In this document: positions 26,940 through 39,700 of the stretch, piece after piece | Numbering within the stretch: position 1 is the stretch's first letter | Layout: each line of letters opens with the position of its first letter | IMG/VR virus record: IMGVR_UViG_3300010885_044304 | Span: 1-64,000 of that record | Source of the DNA: a virus | Reading direction: 5' to 3' (one strand) | DNA: 64,000 bases | The notes under the pieces: model-generated | Seen by the model: the letters and a program-made list of their open reading frames with translations, nothing else | The model's database searches: none | Told to the model about the DNA's origin: nothing | Program-made: the position numbers and the translations under genes

Positions 26940-29761
26940 TGGCAGATAATGTACAACGCAGTCGTGGACGTGGCAAAGGATACAAGTTTGACCGTGGCGG
27001 CAACCCAACAGAATTTGGTCCGTTTATTGGCGAAGTAACCAACAACGTAGACGTTACTCGGTCAGGCCGCCTGCAGGTCTATATTGAACAGTTTGGTGGT
27101 GACAATCCACAAGACAAAAGCTTGTGGCGTACTGTGAGTTATGTTCCGCCATTCTATGGGGCAGTCAACCAGACAGGCACCAATCAAGGGGCAGGAACCT
27201 ATGTGGGCAATCCGCAAAGCTATGGCATGTGGTTTACTCCGCCTGACATTGGTACGCTTGTTATCTGTTTCTTTGTGGCAGGTGATCCCAATCAAGGCTA
27301 CTATTTAGGTTGTGTGCCTGATCCTGGCATCAGTCACATGGTACCTGCTGTGGGAGCTTCTGCACAATTTGAACTGGGCAACGACAAACAGAAAGAATAC
27401 TACAAGAATGTCAAACAGTTGCCCGTAACTGAAATCAACGCTGACAATTCTGCCATAGAAGAAAATCCCAAGTACTTTGATCAGAAAAAACCAGTGCATG
27501 GATATGTTGCTGGTGTGATGTTGCAACAGGGTCTGATTGCAGATGCACAGCGTGGCCCCATAACCAGCAACAGCCAACGCGAAAGTCCCAGCAGCACTTA
27601 TGGCATCAGTACGCCAGGTCGCCCTGTATTTCAAGGTGGTTTAAAGGACGACGATGTCAAAAAGAAGATAACAGCCGGCAACGGACAAGGCTCTAAATTA
27701 GCTGATGTCAAGGTCACTGCACGACGTGGTGGACACAGTTTTGTCATGGATGATGGCAACTTAGAAGGCAAAGATAATTTGGTGCGTATACGTACCAGCA
27801 ACGGCCACCAGATTACCATGAGTGATGATGGCAACTTCTTTTTTATCATACATGCCAACGGACAAAGTTGGGTTGAATTAGGCAGTGAAGGTACTATAGA
27901 TCTGTTCAGTACCAATTCTGTAAACATACGCACTCAAGGCGAAATCAATCTGCATGCAGACAAAGCCATCAACATGTACAGTGATGACAGCATCAATATC
28001 AAGAGCAGATCTATAAAGATAAATGCAGTAGAATCGTTTGAATTGGCCAGCAAAACCAATCTCAGTATCTACAGTGAAAGTGATATTGGTATTGGTGCCG
28101 ACGGCATACTAAACCTCAAAAGCAAATCAGGTGCCTGGAACAGTGGTGATAGTCTGGCTCTAAAAGGACAAACTATCAATCTCAATGGCCCAGGAGGAGC
28201 AGGATCATTTACCAAGCCTGCTCTGCTGAAAGATCTTGAACTGCCTGATGTGGCCTGGGTGGATGGCACAGGGTGGAAAGTTGAACCCAAAAAGATAAAA
28301 ACAATTGCTACCCGTGCACCTACTCACCAACCTTATCCTTATCAAAACAAAGGTGTAGAAGTAAAATCATCAGTGACAGAATTCACAGGTGAAAAAGGTG
28401 CAGAAGGTGGTGGTGCAGGTAGTGGTGCAGGATTTGGTGGATTCAGTGGTATACCCAGTATACCTGCCATTGTGCCTCCGGCAATATCAGGATCAATTGC
28501 CACAGCAGTGGGATCTGCTGGCACAGCACTCAACAATGCCACAACAGCACTCAGTGCGTCAGTTGCCACAGCTACATCTGCAGTGGGCACTGCTGTGAGT
28601 GGAGTGACATCTGCTGTTAGCGGGGTAGTGGCTGGAGTAAGCCAAGCAGTGGGCAGTGTCACAGCAGCTGCTGCTGGTGCAGTAAGCGGAGTAACAGCAG
28701 CAGTGGGCGGAGTAGTTGCTCAGGTAGGTACTGCTCTTGCTCCAGTGACAGCAGCAATAAATCAAGTGGTATCATTGCCGGTGAATGCTGGTCTGTTGTT
28801 GAAACAGATTCCGGCCATTAGAAGTATTGGCAGCCTGAATCCTGCGCAGGTCACCGGCATGCTGGCTTCTACAGCATTGGCAGTGGGTCAGACAGCATCA
28901 CAGATCAGCAACGGCAAAGGTGTTGGCGTATTTGGATTTAGTCCTGTGCAGTTGGAACAAGTGGGTTTGATCAAGCCTGGCACCATTGCTAAATTTGGGG
29001 CAGTTGCTCCAAATCTTACCAGCTTCTTGGCCAGTCCTACCATTTGGACAGGCAAGAGCGGTGTCAGCAATCTCAGTGGCCTGTTGAACAATCCCAATCT
29101 GCAAAATCGTCTGCAACAGGATCTCATGCAGCAGGGTCTCACACAACTACGTAAAACTGGCATAGTGAAAGGATTGGAGTCTGTGCCACAATTGGCAGGC
29201 CTGGTCAATAGTGCAGTGCAGTTTGGACCAGCTGCTGTGGTCAACTGGGCCAAGGGACAGGCCAACGCTGCCATAGTGAATCAAATCAGCAAGGTTTTCA
29301 AGAACAGTGAGTTTGCCAGTATCCTAAGCAATGCTGTGAATATTTTTGTAGGCATTCAAGGACAACGACCTGTCAAAATTGCCGGCATTATTGACACAGT
29401 AAATCGTGCACCTATCAACACTGCTGTGGTGGATGTGATTGGCAATGCCAAGGTACAGCCTCCCAATTACCGGACAATCAGTATTGACATTACAAAAGGT
29501 CAACAAGAAGTAAGAACAGCAGCATTCAATCAGGCCATGTCCGAAGGCAACAGTGAAAGGGAAGCAGCACGTATTGGCGCAGCAGCTGGCAACGAGTATG
29601 GAGCAGCAGAACTGGCCAAGGTTGATTTGGGATCTGGAACCAATACTACTACCACTACACCAACAACTGGCATCCAGTCACAAGCTCAGATTGATGCAGA
29701 AATTGCTGCAGAAGCAAAGTTAGTTGCCAACAAAAATGTCTTGGGTAGACTAACCAGATAA
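26939..29761 (+). CDS. 5: Baseplate hub/spike protein gp5 without lysozyme domain
   Basis: This 940-residue protein has an OB-fold start (TEFGPFIGEVTNNVDVTRSGRL, VYIEQFGGDNP, GMWFTPPDIGT, NQGYYLGCVPD), then RESPSSTYGISTPGRP near residue 210. Short beta repeats typical of the VgrG/gp5 helix follow (about 280-410: GHSFVMDDGN, NLVRIRTSNGHQI, and NIR/INL/IKI strands). No lysozyme domain lies between them, unlike T4 gp5. Residues about 505-610 are almost pure Ala/Val/Gly/Ser/Thr. A last domain has FGFSPVQLEQVGLIKPGT, SPTIWTGKSGV and NNPNLQNRLQQDLM, a motif set known from other large phage tail proteins. The ATG overlaps the previous stop (TAATG). Confidence 0.88.
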   Translation: MADNVQRSRGRGKGYKFDRGGNPTEFGPFIGEVTNNVDVTRSGRLQVYIEQFGGDNPQDKSLWRTVSYVPPFYGAVNQTGTNQGAGTYVGNPQSYGMWFTPPDIGTLVICFFVAGDPNQGYYLGCVPDPGISHMVPAVGASAQFELGNDKQKEYYKNVKQLPVTEINADNSAIEENPKYFDQKKPVHGYVAGVMLQQGLIADAQRGPITSNSQRESPSSTYGISTPGRPVFQGGLKDDDVKKKITAGNGQGSKLADVKVTARRGGHSFVMDDGNLEGKDNLVRIRTSNGHQITMSDDGNFFFIIHANGQSWVELGSEGTIDLFSTNSVNIRTQGEINLHADKAINMYSDDSINIKSRSIKINAVESFELASKTNLSIYSESDIGIGADGILNLKSKSGAWNSGDSLALKGQTINLNGPGGAGSFTKPALLKDLELPDVAWVDGTGWKVEPKKIKTIATRAPTHQPYPYQNKGVEVKSSVTEFTGEKGAEGGGAGSGAGFGGFSGIPSIPAIVPPAISGSIATAVGSAGTALNNATTALSASVATATSAVGTAVSGVTSAVSGVVAGVSQAVGSVTAAAAGAVSGVTAAVGGVVAQVGTALAPVTAAINQVVSLPVNAGLLLKQIPAIRSIGSLNPAQVTGMLASTALAVGQTASQISNGKGVGVFGFSPVQLEQVGLIKPGTIAKFGAVAPNLTSFLASPTIWTGKSGVSNLSGLLNNPNLQNRLQQDLMQQGLTQLRKTGIVKGLESVPQLAGLVNSAVQFGPAAVVNWAKGQANAAIVNQISKVFKNSEFASILSNAVNIFVGIQGQRPVKIAGIIDTVNRAPINTAVVDVIGNAKVQPPNYRTISIDITKGQQEVRTAAFNQAMSEGNSEREAARIGAAAGNEYGAAELAKVDLGSGTNTTTTTPTTGIQSQAQIDAEIAAEAKLVANKNVLGRLTR

Positions 29762-29791
29762 TAGCTCACAGCCACAAGGATAAGTATTTGT

Positions 29792-30166
29792 ATGACCACA
29801 TTTATTGGATTTAACACCATCAATCAGTACAAGAAGTTTACCTTGTTGGACTTTGAATTGATCAAACGCGACCTGTCAAATGCCCTGAACATACAACAGG
29901 GAGAACTGCCAGGCCGCCCAGAATATGGCACCACTATCTGGAGTTTTGTGTTTGAAAATCAAAGCACAGAAACTGAACAGGCCATGATTACAGAGCTTCA
30001 GCGTGTAGCTGGTGGCGACCCCAGAATTGTTGTGCAGGATGTACAGATATATCCGCAAGACAACGGTATCAGAATAGAAATGTTTGTACAGGTAGTGGGC
30101 AGCAGCACAGCAGAAAGACTGGCAATATTCTTTGATCAAGTATCACGTAGAGCCAGCTACATCTAA
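29792..30166 (+). CDS. 25: Baseplate wedge protein gp25
   Basis: This 124-residue protein matches the gp25 / T6SS TssE-like family: LLDFELIKRDLSNALNIQQGELPGRPEYGTTIW is the hallmark start, including the conserved motif around RPEYG. It continues with the helix ETEQAMITELQRV and strands ending in ASYI. Gp25 helps join the baseplate inner ring and sheath. An AAGGAT site lies upstream of the ATG. Confidence 0.95.
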   Translation: MTTFIGFNTINQYKKFTLLDFELIKRDLSNALNIQQGELPGRPEYGTTIWSFVFENQSTETEQAMITELQRVAGGDPRIVVQDVQIYPQDNGIRIEMFVQVVGSSTAERLAIFFDQVSRRASYI

Positions 30167-30187
30167 AAGTACGCGGTTATTAAATGC

Positions 30188-30195
30188 CATAAATA
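30188..30195 (+). promoter_or_regulatory. T4-type late promoter for gp6
   Basis: CATAAATA, one mismatch to the T4 consensus, lies 19 bases before the gp6 ATG. The same octamer and the same spacing recur before the tail-fibre gene at 48412. Confidence 0.6.
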
Positions 30196-30214
30196 ATAGA
30201 CTACAAGAGACACT

Positions 30215-33200
30215 ATGGCCAAGACTGCACGACAAACAGCAATATTTGGAGTTGAAGACTGGAAGCGTCTGTATCAGACCTACCGCGAAGCTGACTTTCA
30301 AAGCTATGATTTTGAGACCCTTCGCAAGAGTTTTATAGATTATCTGCGTTTGTACTATCCTGAGACATTCAATGACTACATTGAATCGTCAGAATTTATT
30401 GCTATCCTGGATGTCATGGCATTCATGGGTCAGGCCCTGGCCTTTCGCAATGATCTCAATGCCAGAGAAAACTTCTTAGACACAGCAGAACGACGTGACA
30501 GTGTGGTCAGATTGGCCAACCTGGTCAGTTACACACCCAAGCGCAATCAGGCATCACAGGGCTTTCTCAAGGTGTTTGCAGTGACCACCACAGAAAGCAT
30601 AACAGACTTCAATGGTGTGAATTTATCAAATGTCACAGTAAACTGGAACGATCCCACCAACGAAAACTGGCAAGAACAATTTATCTACATCATCAATGCT
30701 GCCTTGATTGACAGCCAGAAAATTGGACGTCCTGGCAACAGACAAGACATATTGGGTATTCGCACTGACGAATACACAATCAATTTTATTCCAAATTTTT
30801 TGCCTGTGATACCCTACACTGCCACCATTGACGGAATCAACATGCCGTTTGAAGTCATAAGCGGAACCAGCCAGGGTCGAGATTATGTGTATGAACCTGC
30901 ACCCAAACCCAGTAGTGCCTTTAACATACTGTTTCGTAATGATCAACTGGGATTTGGATCTGGTAACACAGGATTTTTCTTCTTGTTCAAGCAAGGTGTA
31001 CTGCAGGATCAAGACTTTAATCTCACTGAAGCCATTCCCAATCGCACAGTCAACATCAATATAGAAGGTGTCAACAACGAAGACTATTGGCTGTATCAAT
31101 TGGATGACATAGGATCTATTGCCAGCGAGTGGTTGTTTACTGAAAACATATATTCTGCTGCTGTAGAACAGTTGGCCCCTAACCAACGCAAGATCTACAG
31201 TATCACCAGTCGCGTGAATGATCAGATCACTCTCACATTTGGCGATGGTGTTTTTGCAGAAACTCCTGTGGGCACTTTTCGCAATTATGTGCGTGCCAGC
31301 AACGGCCTGCAGTACATCATCAACACAGAAGAAATGCAAAGTGTGGTCATCCCCATCAGCTATATCAGCAGATATGGTCGAATAGAAACTGCTACCTTTA
31401 CCTGTGGCATCACTAATCCTGTTTCAAATGCTCAGCCGCGTGAAACCATACAGGAAATCAAACAACGTGCACCTGCACGGTATTACACACAGAACAGAAT
31501 GGTCAACGGCGAGGACTACAACAACTTTCCGTTTACTCAATACAACAATATTCTCAAGAGTAAGGCTGTTGCACGTTCAGCAACAGGTACCACTCGTTAC
31601 ATTGATCTCAATGACATAACTGGCAAATATTCCAGCACCAACATCTTTGCCAGCGACGGCCTGTTGTATAAGGAAAATCTTCTGCCCAGCTTTCAATTTG
31701 ACTGGTTCAACCGCAATGACATTGTGGATGTGATCACCAACAGTGTGGAACCTTTATTGACAGATCGCAGCATGTTGCAGTTTTATTATGCCAATTTTCC
31801 ACGACCCAGTCTGTCTGTTATTGATCTGGCCTGGAATCAAAGCACCACCATGGTGAATGAAACCTCTGGATATTTTTACAACACAAACTCTCTGGCACCG
31901 CAGTTTATTGGCAGTTATGCCAGCAACAATGCCAAGTATATTACACCAGGCAGTTTGATCAAATTTGTTCCGCCCACAGGTTACTATTTTGATGCTAATA
32001 ATCGCCTGGTGCTTGGTACTCCTACTCGTGCAGACGAAAAACTTGAAATTTGGGCCACAATATCTGTTGTGGTTTTAGATGGAACAAATACAGGTCTTGG
32101 TAATTTGACAGATGGCACAGGACCAGTTGGCATCAATACTTTTGTGCCCACCGGAGCACTGGCTGAATTGGTAATTCCCAAGTTTGTAGATGATCTTCCT
32201 TTCAGCCTTGAACAACAGATAATACAACAAATAGAACTGTCGCGTGACTTTGGCCTAGGTTACGACAACCTGACCAGCACATGGTACTTGATAACCAGTA
32301 CCAATTTGAATACAACCAGTGAATTTGGCCTCAGCAACGCTCAAAATACAGCAGGACTGAATCTTGACGCATCTTGGTTGGTCAGTTTCTCTACTCCCAC
32401 AGACCCTGCCAACTACACTGTGATTTCTCGTGCCCTGGACTATATTTTTGCCAGCGTAATTGAAACCAGATTTTTCTTTGATGGTAGTGAAAAAGTATAT
32501 GACAGCAGAACAGGCAAGATAATCAGTGACTTTGTAAATGTATTAAAGACCAACAGTTTACCAGACTCCAATTTCCCATTGCCCAGTGATGTCGTAATGG
32601 AGATCATTGCCCAACCAGTAGAAAGCGACGGCTATGTCAATGACTATAAGGTTGTGGTCAGCTATCGCGACAGTGACGGTGACGGAGTGGCTGACAATCC
32701 AGACTTCTTTGATGAAATTGTTGATCCCAATATAAACCCCAATGCCAAATTGGTATTTCTGCAACTGGTCACAGACTTCGACGATTTAGAACGCTTCCTG
32801 CCAGTGGCACCAGGAGTTGTCAACAGCAGTTATGCAACAAAAAATGCACTTGAACTGGTCAAAAGTGAATTTGTAAATGGTCAAGTGTTTTATGCCTATA
32901 GTGAACAGAAATTTTTTACGTTGCTGATTCAAAATATCGACGGTGTATTAACTCGCAGCTTGATTGAACAGTTTGATTTTATCAGCCGTGTAGGTCGACA
33001 AAGCCTGTACTTTCAGTATCGTCACAACAGTCCTTTGACCAATGTGATCGATCCAGGTGTGACCAACATCATAGATTTATACATTTTGAATCAAGAATAT
33101 TACACTGCCTATCAAAACTACATCAAGGACACCACAGGTTCTGTGCCAGAACCAACGCAGCCCACAATTAGTCAATTGACTACAGCCTACAGCGGATTAA

Positions 33201-33760
33201 ATGACTACAAGATGATCTCAGATAACATGGTTCTAAATTCAGTTGTGTTCAAACCCTTGTTTGGTGCAAAGGCAGCCCCTGAACTACAGGCTGCCATCAA
33301 GGTTGTGCCTGCTCCCAATACCACTGCTTCTGCCAGTGAAATAAAGAGCCAGGTCATCACCTACATTAACGATTATTTTACCATTGACAAGTGGGACTTT
33401 GGTGACAGTTTCTTCTTTTCAGAATTGGCAGCTTATCTGCATGAAAAATTAGGCAGCATCATCAGTTCAGTTGTTATTGTTCCATACAATCCATTGAAGT
33501 CATTTGGCGACCTGTATGAAATACGTTCGGCCCCCAATGAAATTTTTGTCAGTGCTGCCACGGTGGCAGATGTTGAAATTATCACAGCTCTTACGCAAAG
33601 CAATATAAGAAGTCAAACACCTGTGTCTGGCCTTTATCCTGTGGCCATGGGTCAAGGCACAGCCGGAAGGTCAGCCAGCAGCACTGTGACTACCGCCACC
33701 ACAAACGCCAGTACTGGCGGAAGTGGCAGCAGTGGTACCAGCGGCGGAGGTGGTTACTAA
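30215..33760 (+). CDS. 6: Baseplate wedge protein gp6
   Basis: This 1,181-residue protein opens with the conserved gp6 pattern: DFETLRKSFIDYLRLYYPETFNDY, EFIAILDVMAFMGQALAFRNDLNARENFLDTAERRDSV and LVSYTPKRNQAS. Near residue 340 is TLTFGDGVFAETPVGTFR, a core strand pair of the family, and RTVNGEDY-like RMVNGEDYNNFP follows. Gp6 forms the ring that holds the six wedges together. It is nearly twice T4 gp6 (660), the extra lying in the middle and in a Thr/Ser/Gly-rich C-terminal tail. Its stop overlaps the next start (TAATG). Confidence 0.92.
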   Translation: MAKTARQTAIFGVEDWKRLYQTYREADFQSYDFETLRKSFIDYLRLYYPETFNDYIESSEFIAILDVMAFMGQALAFRNDLNARENFLDTAERRDSVVRLANLVSYTPKRNQASQGFLKVFAVTTTESITDFNGVNLSNVTVNWNDPTNENWQEQFIYIINAALIDSQKIGRPGNRQDILGIRTDEYTINFIPNFLPVIPYTATIDGINMPFEVISGTSQGRDYVYEPAPKPSSAFNILFRNDQLGFGSGNTGFFFLFKQGVLQDQDFNLTEAIPNRTVNINIEGVNNEDYWLYQLDDIGSIASEWLFTENIYSAAVEQLAPNQRKIYSITSRVNDQITLTFGDGVFAETPVGTFRNYVRASNGLQYIINTEEMQSVVIPISYISRYGRIETATFTCGITNPVSNAQPRETIQEIKQRAPARYYTQNRMVNGEDYNNFPFTQYNNILKSKAVARSATGTTRYIDLNDITGKYSSTNIFASDGLLYKENLLPSFQFDWFNRNDIVDVITNSVEPLLTDRSMLQFYYANFPRPSLSVIDLAWNQSTTMVNETSGYFYNTNSLAPQFIGSYASNNAKYITPGSLIKFVPPTGYYFDANNRLVLGTPTRADEKLEIWATISVVVLDGTNTGLGNLTDGTGPVGINTFVPTGALAELVIPKFVDDLPFSLEQQIIQQIELSRDFGLGYDNLTSTWYLITSTNLNTTSEFGLSNAQNTAGLNLDASWLVSFSTPTDPANYTVISRALDYIFASVIETRFFFDGSEKVYDSRTGKIISDFVNVLKTNSLPDSNFPLPSDVVMEIIAQPVESDGYVNDYKVVVSYRDSDGDGVADNPDFFDEIVDPNINPNAKLVFLQLVTDFDDLERFLPVAPGVVNSSYATKNALELVKSEFVNGQVFYAYSEQKFFTLLIQNIDGVLTRSLIEQFDFISRVGRQSLYFQYRHNSPLTNVIDPGVTNIIDLYILNQEYYTAYQNYIKDTTGSVPEPTQPTISQLTTAYSGLNDYKMISDNMVLNSVVFKPLFGAKAAPELQAAIKVVPAPNTTASASEIKSQVITYINDYFTIDKWDFGDSFFFSELAAYLHEKLGSIISSVVIVPYNPLKSFGDLYEIRSAPNEIFVSAATVADVEIITALTQSNIRSQTPVSGLYPVAMGQGTAGRSASSTVTTATTNASTGGSGSSGTSGGGGY

Positions 33761-36700
33761 TGGCTACACGTCGTACTGTAGATCTACTGCCAGAGATATT
33801 TAGAACTGATGTAAATCGTCAGTTTCTGGCAGCCACTCTTGATCAACTGACACAAGAACCAAACTTGAAACGTACACAAGGGTATGTGGGTCGTCGTTAT
33901 GGTCCAGGTGTAAATCCTGCCGACAATTATGTTGTCGAACCTACTGCCGATCGATATGCTTATCAACTTGAACCAGGCGTGGCCTTTCTCAAACCAGAAA
34001 CCAACACTGCTATAGACGCTATCACTTATCCTGGCATGATCGATGCACTGAATCTTCAAGGTGCCATTACCACCAGACAGGATAGCTTGTTTGAAAGTGA
34101 ATATTATGCCTGGGATCCATTTTGCGACTTTGACAAGTTTACCAACTATAGTCAATACTATTGGCTGTCGCAGGGACCAGAGTCAGTTGACATCTTTGCC
34201 ACAGCAGTGGCTACCAGTGATGCTTGGGAAATAACACGAGGTACTCTTGACTATACTTTCAGTGATGTAGCTGGTGGCAATCCAACCATAACATTGGTAC
34301 GAGGCGGCAACTATACTTTTGATGTAAATCAAGTTGGATTCAACTTTTGGATACAGGCAGTTCCTGGAGTCAACGGCACCATGCCTGCTACTCCCAACAT
34401 TAGCAGTCGTGACGTTTTAGGAGTAACCAACAACGGTCGAGATCAAGGTACTGTTTCATTTGATGTGCCATTGACTTCAGCACAAAATTTTTATTATTCT
34501 TTGCCCAGTTTTGGTTCAGTAGATTTGGTCACAAATTTAGTGTTTGAACAGATTGATGGTGTGAGTGTGGCTGACTTTTTTGATACCTATCCTACAGGCA
34601 TAGATGGTATTACTGATCTCGAAGGTCGCACATTGATCTTTACAAACACCAGTTTTGATCCAATTAATCTCTATAATGTTTGGCAGATCGAATATGATCT
34701 TACCAATCCACTTGATCCAGTTATACAGTTAAACAGTATTTTAACAGTGTCCAATCTCAATAAGTGCACTATCAGTTTTGGCACTGTGTATGCAAGTACG
34801 CAATGGTACAAAAATGCATCAGGATATTTTGAACAAGTTCCTTTGTTGACAGCTGTGTTGGACACCTTGTATTATCAAGACAGTCAAAATCCTGCATTGT
34901 ATGGACGTATCAAATTGATTGATCCAGGTAATGAATTGTTCATAGACGTTGAAGAAATAATTGGCGCCAAAAATTACACTAGTCCCAATGGTGTTGTTTT
35001 TACCAATGGTCTTAAGGTGCAATTTCGTGGCACATCAAATCCACCACAGTTTCAAAATCTTGAATACTATGTAGAAGGAGTAGGCACAGGACCAGGACTG
35101 GATTCCAGAGTGGGCTTTATCGATGGTGAAGCCTACTACGGTGCTTTCCATGTGCATCAAGGTCAAAAAATGACTGGCAGTTTACATGTGGATACTTTTC
35201 ATCAATTTATCTATGACACAGTGGCAGAAAGCCTGTTGAATGAAGGTGCAGGTGGTCCTGCAGGTGCACCATTATCTGCTACTCCAGTGGCAGGAGCTAC
35301 CACAGGCAATGGAATCAAATTGTTACCTGTGACAGAATTTGTCACACCGGAAACCTATACCAAAAGCGAAACTATTCCGTACGACAGCACCAGCTATGAT
35401 TCCACACCATTTGATGCCAATCTAAATGCCCCGTTAGTACAAGACTATATCACAATAAATCGTGCCAGTCAAGACCGTAATGCTTGGTCACGCAGTAACC
35501 GTTGGTTTCACGTGGATGTGATACGTGCCACAGCTGAATACAACAACCAAGACCTGGTGGTTGACAACAATCTCAGAGCAAAACGTCCCATCATTGAATT
35601 CCGTGCCAATCTCAATCTGTACAATTTTGGCACACAAGGCAAGACACCTGTGAACATTGTGGACTTCAATCTCACTGATGCATTCAGTCAGATCAACGGA
35701 GAAATAAGTTACGCTACAGATGGATTTGCATTGGCCACAGGCACCAGAATTATTTTTGCTGCCGACACAGATCCTGATGTGCGCAACAACATATGGCAGG
35801 TGCAATTTATTGATCCAACCAATACTGGAAATTTTGTTATTGACTTGATTCCTGCGCCAGATGGTGAAATACTCACTAATCAAACAGTGGTGGCCTTGAG
35901 TGGCAACACACAACAAGGTTTAAGCTATTGGTTCAACGGATTGGATTGGATTGCAGCACAACAAAAGACTAGAGTGAACCAACCGCCCCTGTTTGACGTG
36001 TTTGACTCAAATGGTATCAGTCTAGGTGATGCTGTAGTGTATCCCAGTAGCACGTTTGCTGGCAGCAAACTGTTTGGTTATGCTCCGGGCACAGGTGCCA
36101 CACGTGATGTGTACCTGGGATTTAGTTTACAGTATCTCAACATTGACAATGTGGGCGACATTGTGTTTGAAAATTTCTTATATACCGACACCTTTTTGTT
36201 TGTGCAAGACAATGTGAGTCAGACACAACTGATCAGCCAAGGGTTTATACGTCAATATATTGATAGGGTCAGCTTCAGCAACCTGATTGGATGGCAGGAT
36301 GCTGCTGCACCTAATCTCAGTCGTCAGTCGTTCAGTTTTGTGTATACTGCTGCACCCTTGGTACTGGACATTGCCATCAATGATGACTCAATATATCCTC
36401 CACTGCAGATATTTGCGGAAGGTGTCTATCTTGACCCTGACAACTACAGTTACACAACAACAGAAAATTCCACAACCATTACTATCCTTCGAAACTTGGT
36501 CAGTGGAACAGTGATTGAAGTAGAAGCTCTCAGCAACCAAGCAAGTTCGGCGGGTTTTTACCAAGTGCCACTGAACTTAGAAAACAATCCTCTAAATGAA
36601 AACAGCACTATCTTTACCCTGGGCACAATTCGTACACACTACGAAAGCATCGGACAAAACTTACGAACCATACAAGGACCTATTGTAGGTGCAAACAACA

Positions 36701-39700
36701 CACGTGACCTGGGTAACCTGATCAAGTATGGCAACGTTATTGTGCAACATTCTGCTCCGTTGGCCTTGACTGGCACCTTCCTGCGTCAACAGCAGTTTGA
36801 ATTGTTCAATTCCATTGGATACAACAGCAGAGAATACAACAAGTACAAGGCCTTGTTGTTGGATTTGGCTGCCAAGGGTGACTTTGAAAATCTTACACCC
36901 ACACAGGTGCTAGATAATGTGTTGCAAGAAATTAGTTTGGGACGCAGTGACATTAGTCCATTCTATTGGAGCGACATGTTGCCCAGTGGAGAAGTCTACA
37001 CCACAACCACCACAACCTACACAATTATAAGTTCACCTGTGTTTGATCTCTTAAACACCTACAATTTTTCCGCATCAAATTATCAAGGTTTGTTGGTGTA
37101 TCTGAATGATCAACTGTTGACTCTAAATTATCAATATGTGGTCAGCACAGATTCTCCCACACTGACCATTACTGTGCCCTTGACCACAGGGGACATTGTT
37201 AAAATTCGCGAGTATCCTATCACTTATGGCAGTTATGTGCCTAATACTCCCACCAAGATGGGTCTATATCCTGCCTTTAGACCAGAGATATATCTGGATA
37301 CAACTTATGTAAATCCAACCTTGGTCATACGAGGACACGATGGAAGTATCACAGTGGCGTTTACTGATTATCGTGATCAGGTGTTGTTGGAGTTTGAAAA
37401 AAGAATCTTTAACAATCTCAAGATAGCCAGTGACATTCCATTGAACTACACAGATGTGGCACCTGGACAATTCAGAACCACAGACTATACACTGGAACAA
37501 GTGAATCAAATACTTGTTGAAGATTTCTTGAGTTGGGTTGGATGGAACAAGTTGGATTATACCACACAGTCTTACGTTTCCAATGATCCCTTTACCTACA
37601 ACTACAGCCAATCAGCTAATCGACTGTCAGGCAAACCATCACTGGGTGCCTGGCGTGGCATTTACAATTATTTCTATGACACTTACACACCTGATTCTAC
37701 TCCGTGGCAAATGTTGGGCCTGAGTCAAAAACCTGCCTGGTGGGACAGTGAATACAGTGCTGGACCATACACCAGTGGCAACACTGTTCTATGGGATGAC
37801 TTGGCAGCTGGTATCATAAGAGAGCCTGGAAACGTCCGCGTTGACAGCAGATATATCCGTCCAGAACTGCTACAAGTATTACCAGTCGACAGCGAAGGAC
37901 AACTGTTAGATCCCCTGCAAACTACAATTGGCAACTATGATGCCACCAGTTTCAAACGCAATTGGGTATTTGGTGACGACGGCCCTGTGGAAAATGCTTG
38001 GCGTACATCAAGTTCGTGGCCGTTTGCTGTGATGCGTCTGTTGGCTCTGACCAAGCCAGCCAACTTTTTTAGTTTGTTTGCTGATCGAGATCGTTATGTC
38101 TACAATGATGCATTGGAACAATATCTGTGGGATGGACGTTATCGCATTGATGCCAAAAAATTGACACCTTTGTACGGCAACAACGTCAGTAAAGCCAGTT
38201 ATATAAACTGGATCATTGATTACAATCGTCAATTGGGTATCAATTCAACTGATGTACTGACCTCTACTCTAAACAACATTGATGTGAGATTATGCTGGCG
38301 CATGGCCGGATTCAGTGGAAAAAATTACTTGAAGGTCTATACTGAACGTGCCACTCCTGACAGCACCAATACCAGTTTGATTTTGCCAGATGAAAGTTAT
38401 CAATTGTTGTTGTACAAGAACCAACCTTTTGAACAACTGACCTACAGTTCAGTTGTGGTGCAAAAAACTGATACTGGCTATTCAGTTTTTGGCTACAGTG
38501 CGTTGGATCCATATTTTAATATATTAGTATCTCGTCCCAGTGGCAATTTTGTAAATCTTTCTGACAATCAAAATGTCATAAGAGTATCGCTGGACCACAG
38601 TACAAATGTGGCACGAGTGCCTTATGGATTTGTGTTTACCAATATAGGTGGTGTAGTTGACTTCTTGGTCAGCTATGGTGCATTGTTGCAAAATCAAGGT
38701 TTTGTGTTTGAGAATCGCGAAAACGGTTATGTTTTAAATTGGTTACAAATGGCACAGGAGTTCTTGTACTGGACTAATCAAGGATGGGGCACAGGATCCA
38801 TTATAAATTTAAACCCTGCTGCCACCAGTATCAGTATTGAGCGTCCAACTGCTGTAGTTGATAATCTCAATATCTACAGTCCAGAAAATATCATCTTGAA
38901 TCAAAATCGACAACCACTGAAAACAGGTGACCTGGTGGTGGATCGGATTGAGAACCTGTTTCGTGTAACAACCCTGTCCACAAACACTATAAATTTTTTA
39001 AACATCAGATTCACTCAGTACGAACACATGATGGTGTTGGACAACCGCAGCATTTTTGCTGACTTGCTTTATCAACCAGTAACCGGTGCACGTCAAAGCC
39101 GTGTGTTTATTTCGGGTTGGCTCAGTGGCAACTGGAACGGCACAGTAAACGCTCCAGGCTTTGTGTTGAACCAAGACAACATAGTGGAATGGTTACCTAC
39201 TCGCAAGTATGCCAAGGGTGAAATAGTACTGTTCAAAAATGAGTATTGGGCAGCCAGTACAATCATTCAACCCAGTCAAAAATTCAATTACAACCTCTGG
39301 ATAAAGAGTGATTACAATGAAATACAAACTGGACTGTTACCCAATGCAGCCAATGCATCAGACCAATTGGCCACAGCTTACAGTGTGTACAACGCCAATT
39401 TGGAAACTGAAGTAGATCTGTTCAGCTATGGTTTGATTGGCTTCCGTCCTCGCCAGTACATGCAGGCCTTAAATCTGGATGACGTGAGTCAGGTCAACCT
39501 GTATCAACAATTTTTGGGAACCAAGGGCACAATTCGCAGTGCAGAATTGTTTAGTCTTGCAAATCTTGGCAAGGAAGTTGCTGAATACAACATCAACGAA
39601 TTCTGGGCTATCCTACGCAGTCAATATGGCGCTACCGCCAACCGAAGTTATGTAGAACTGTTGTTGAACGAAGCAAACTTGCACAGTAACCCTAGCCTGA

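Noticed and set aside
29779-29786. GATAAGTA before gp25 as a late promoter
   Set aside because: It lies only five bases from the ATG and overlaps the AAGGAT ribosome site, which explains it better.
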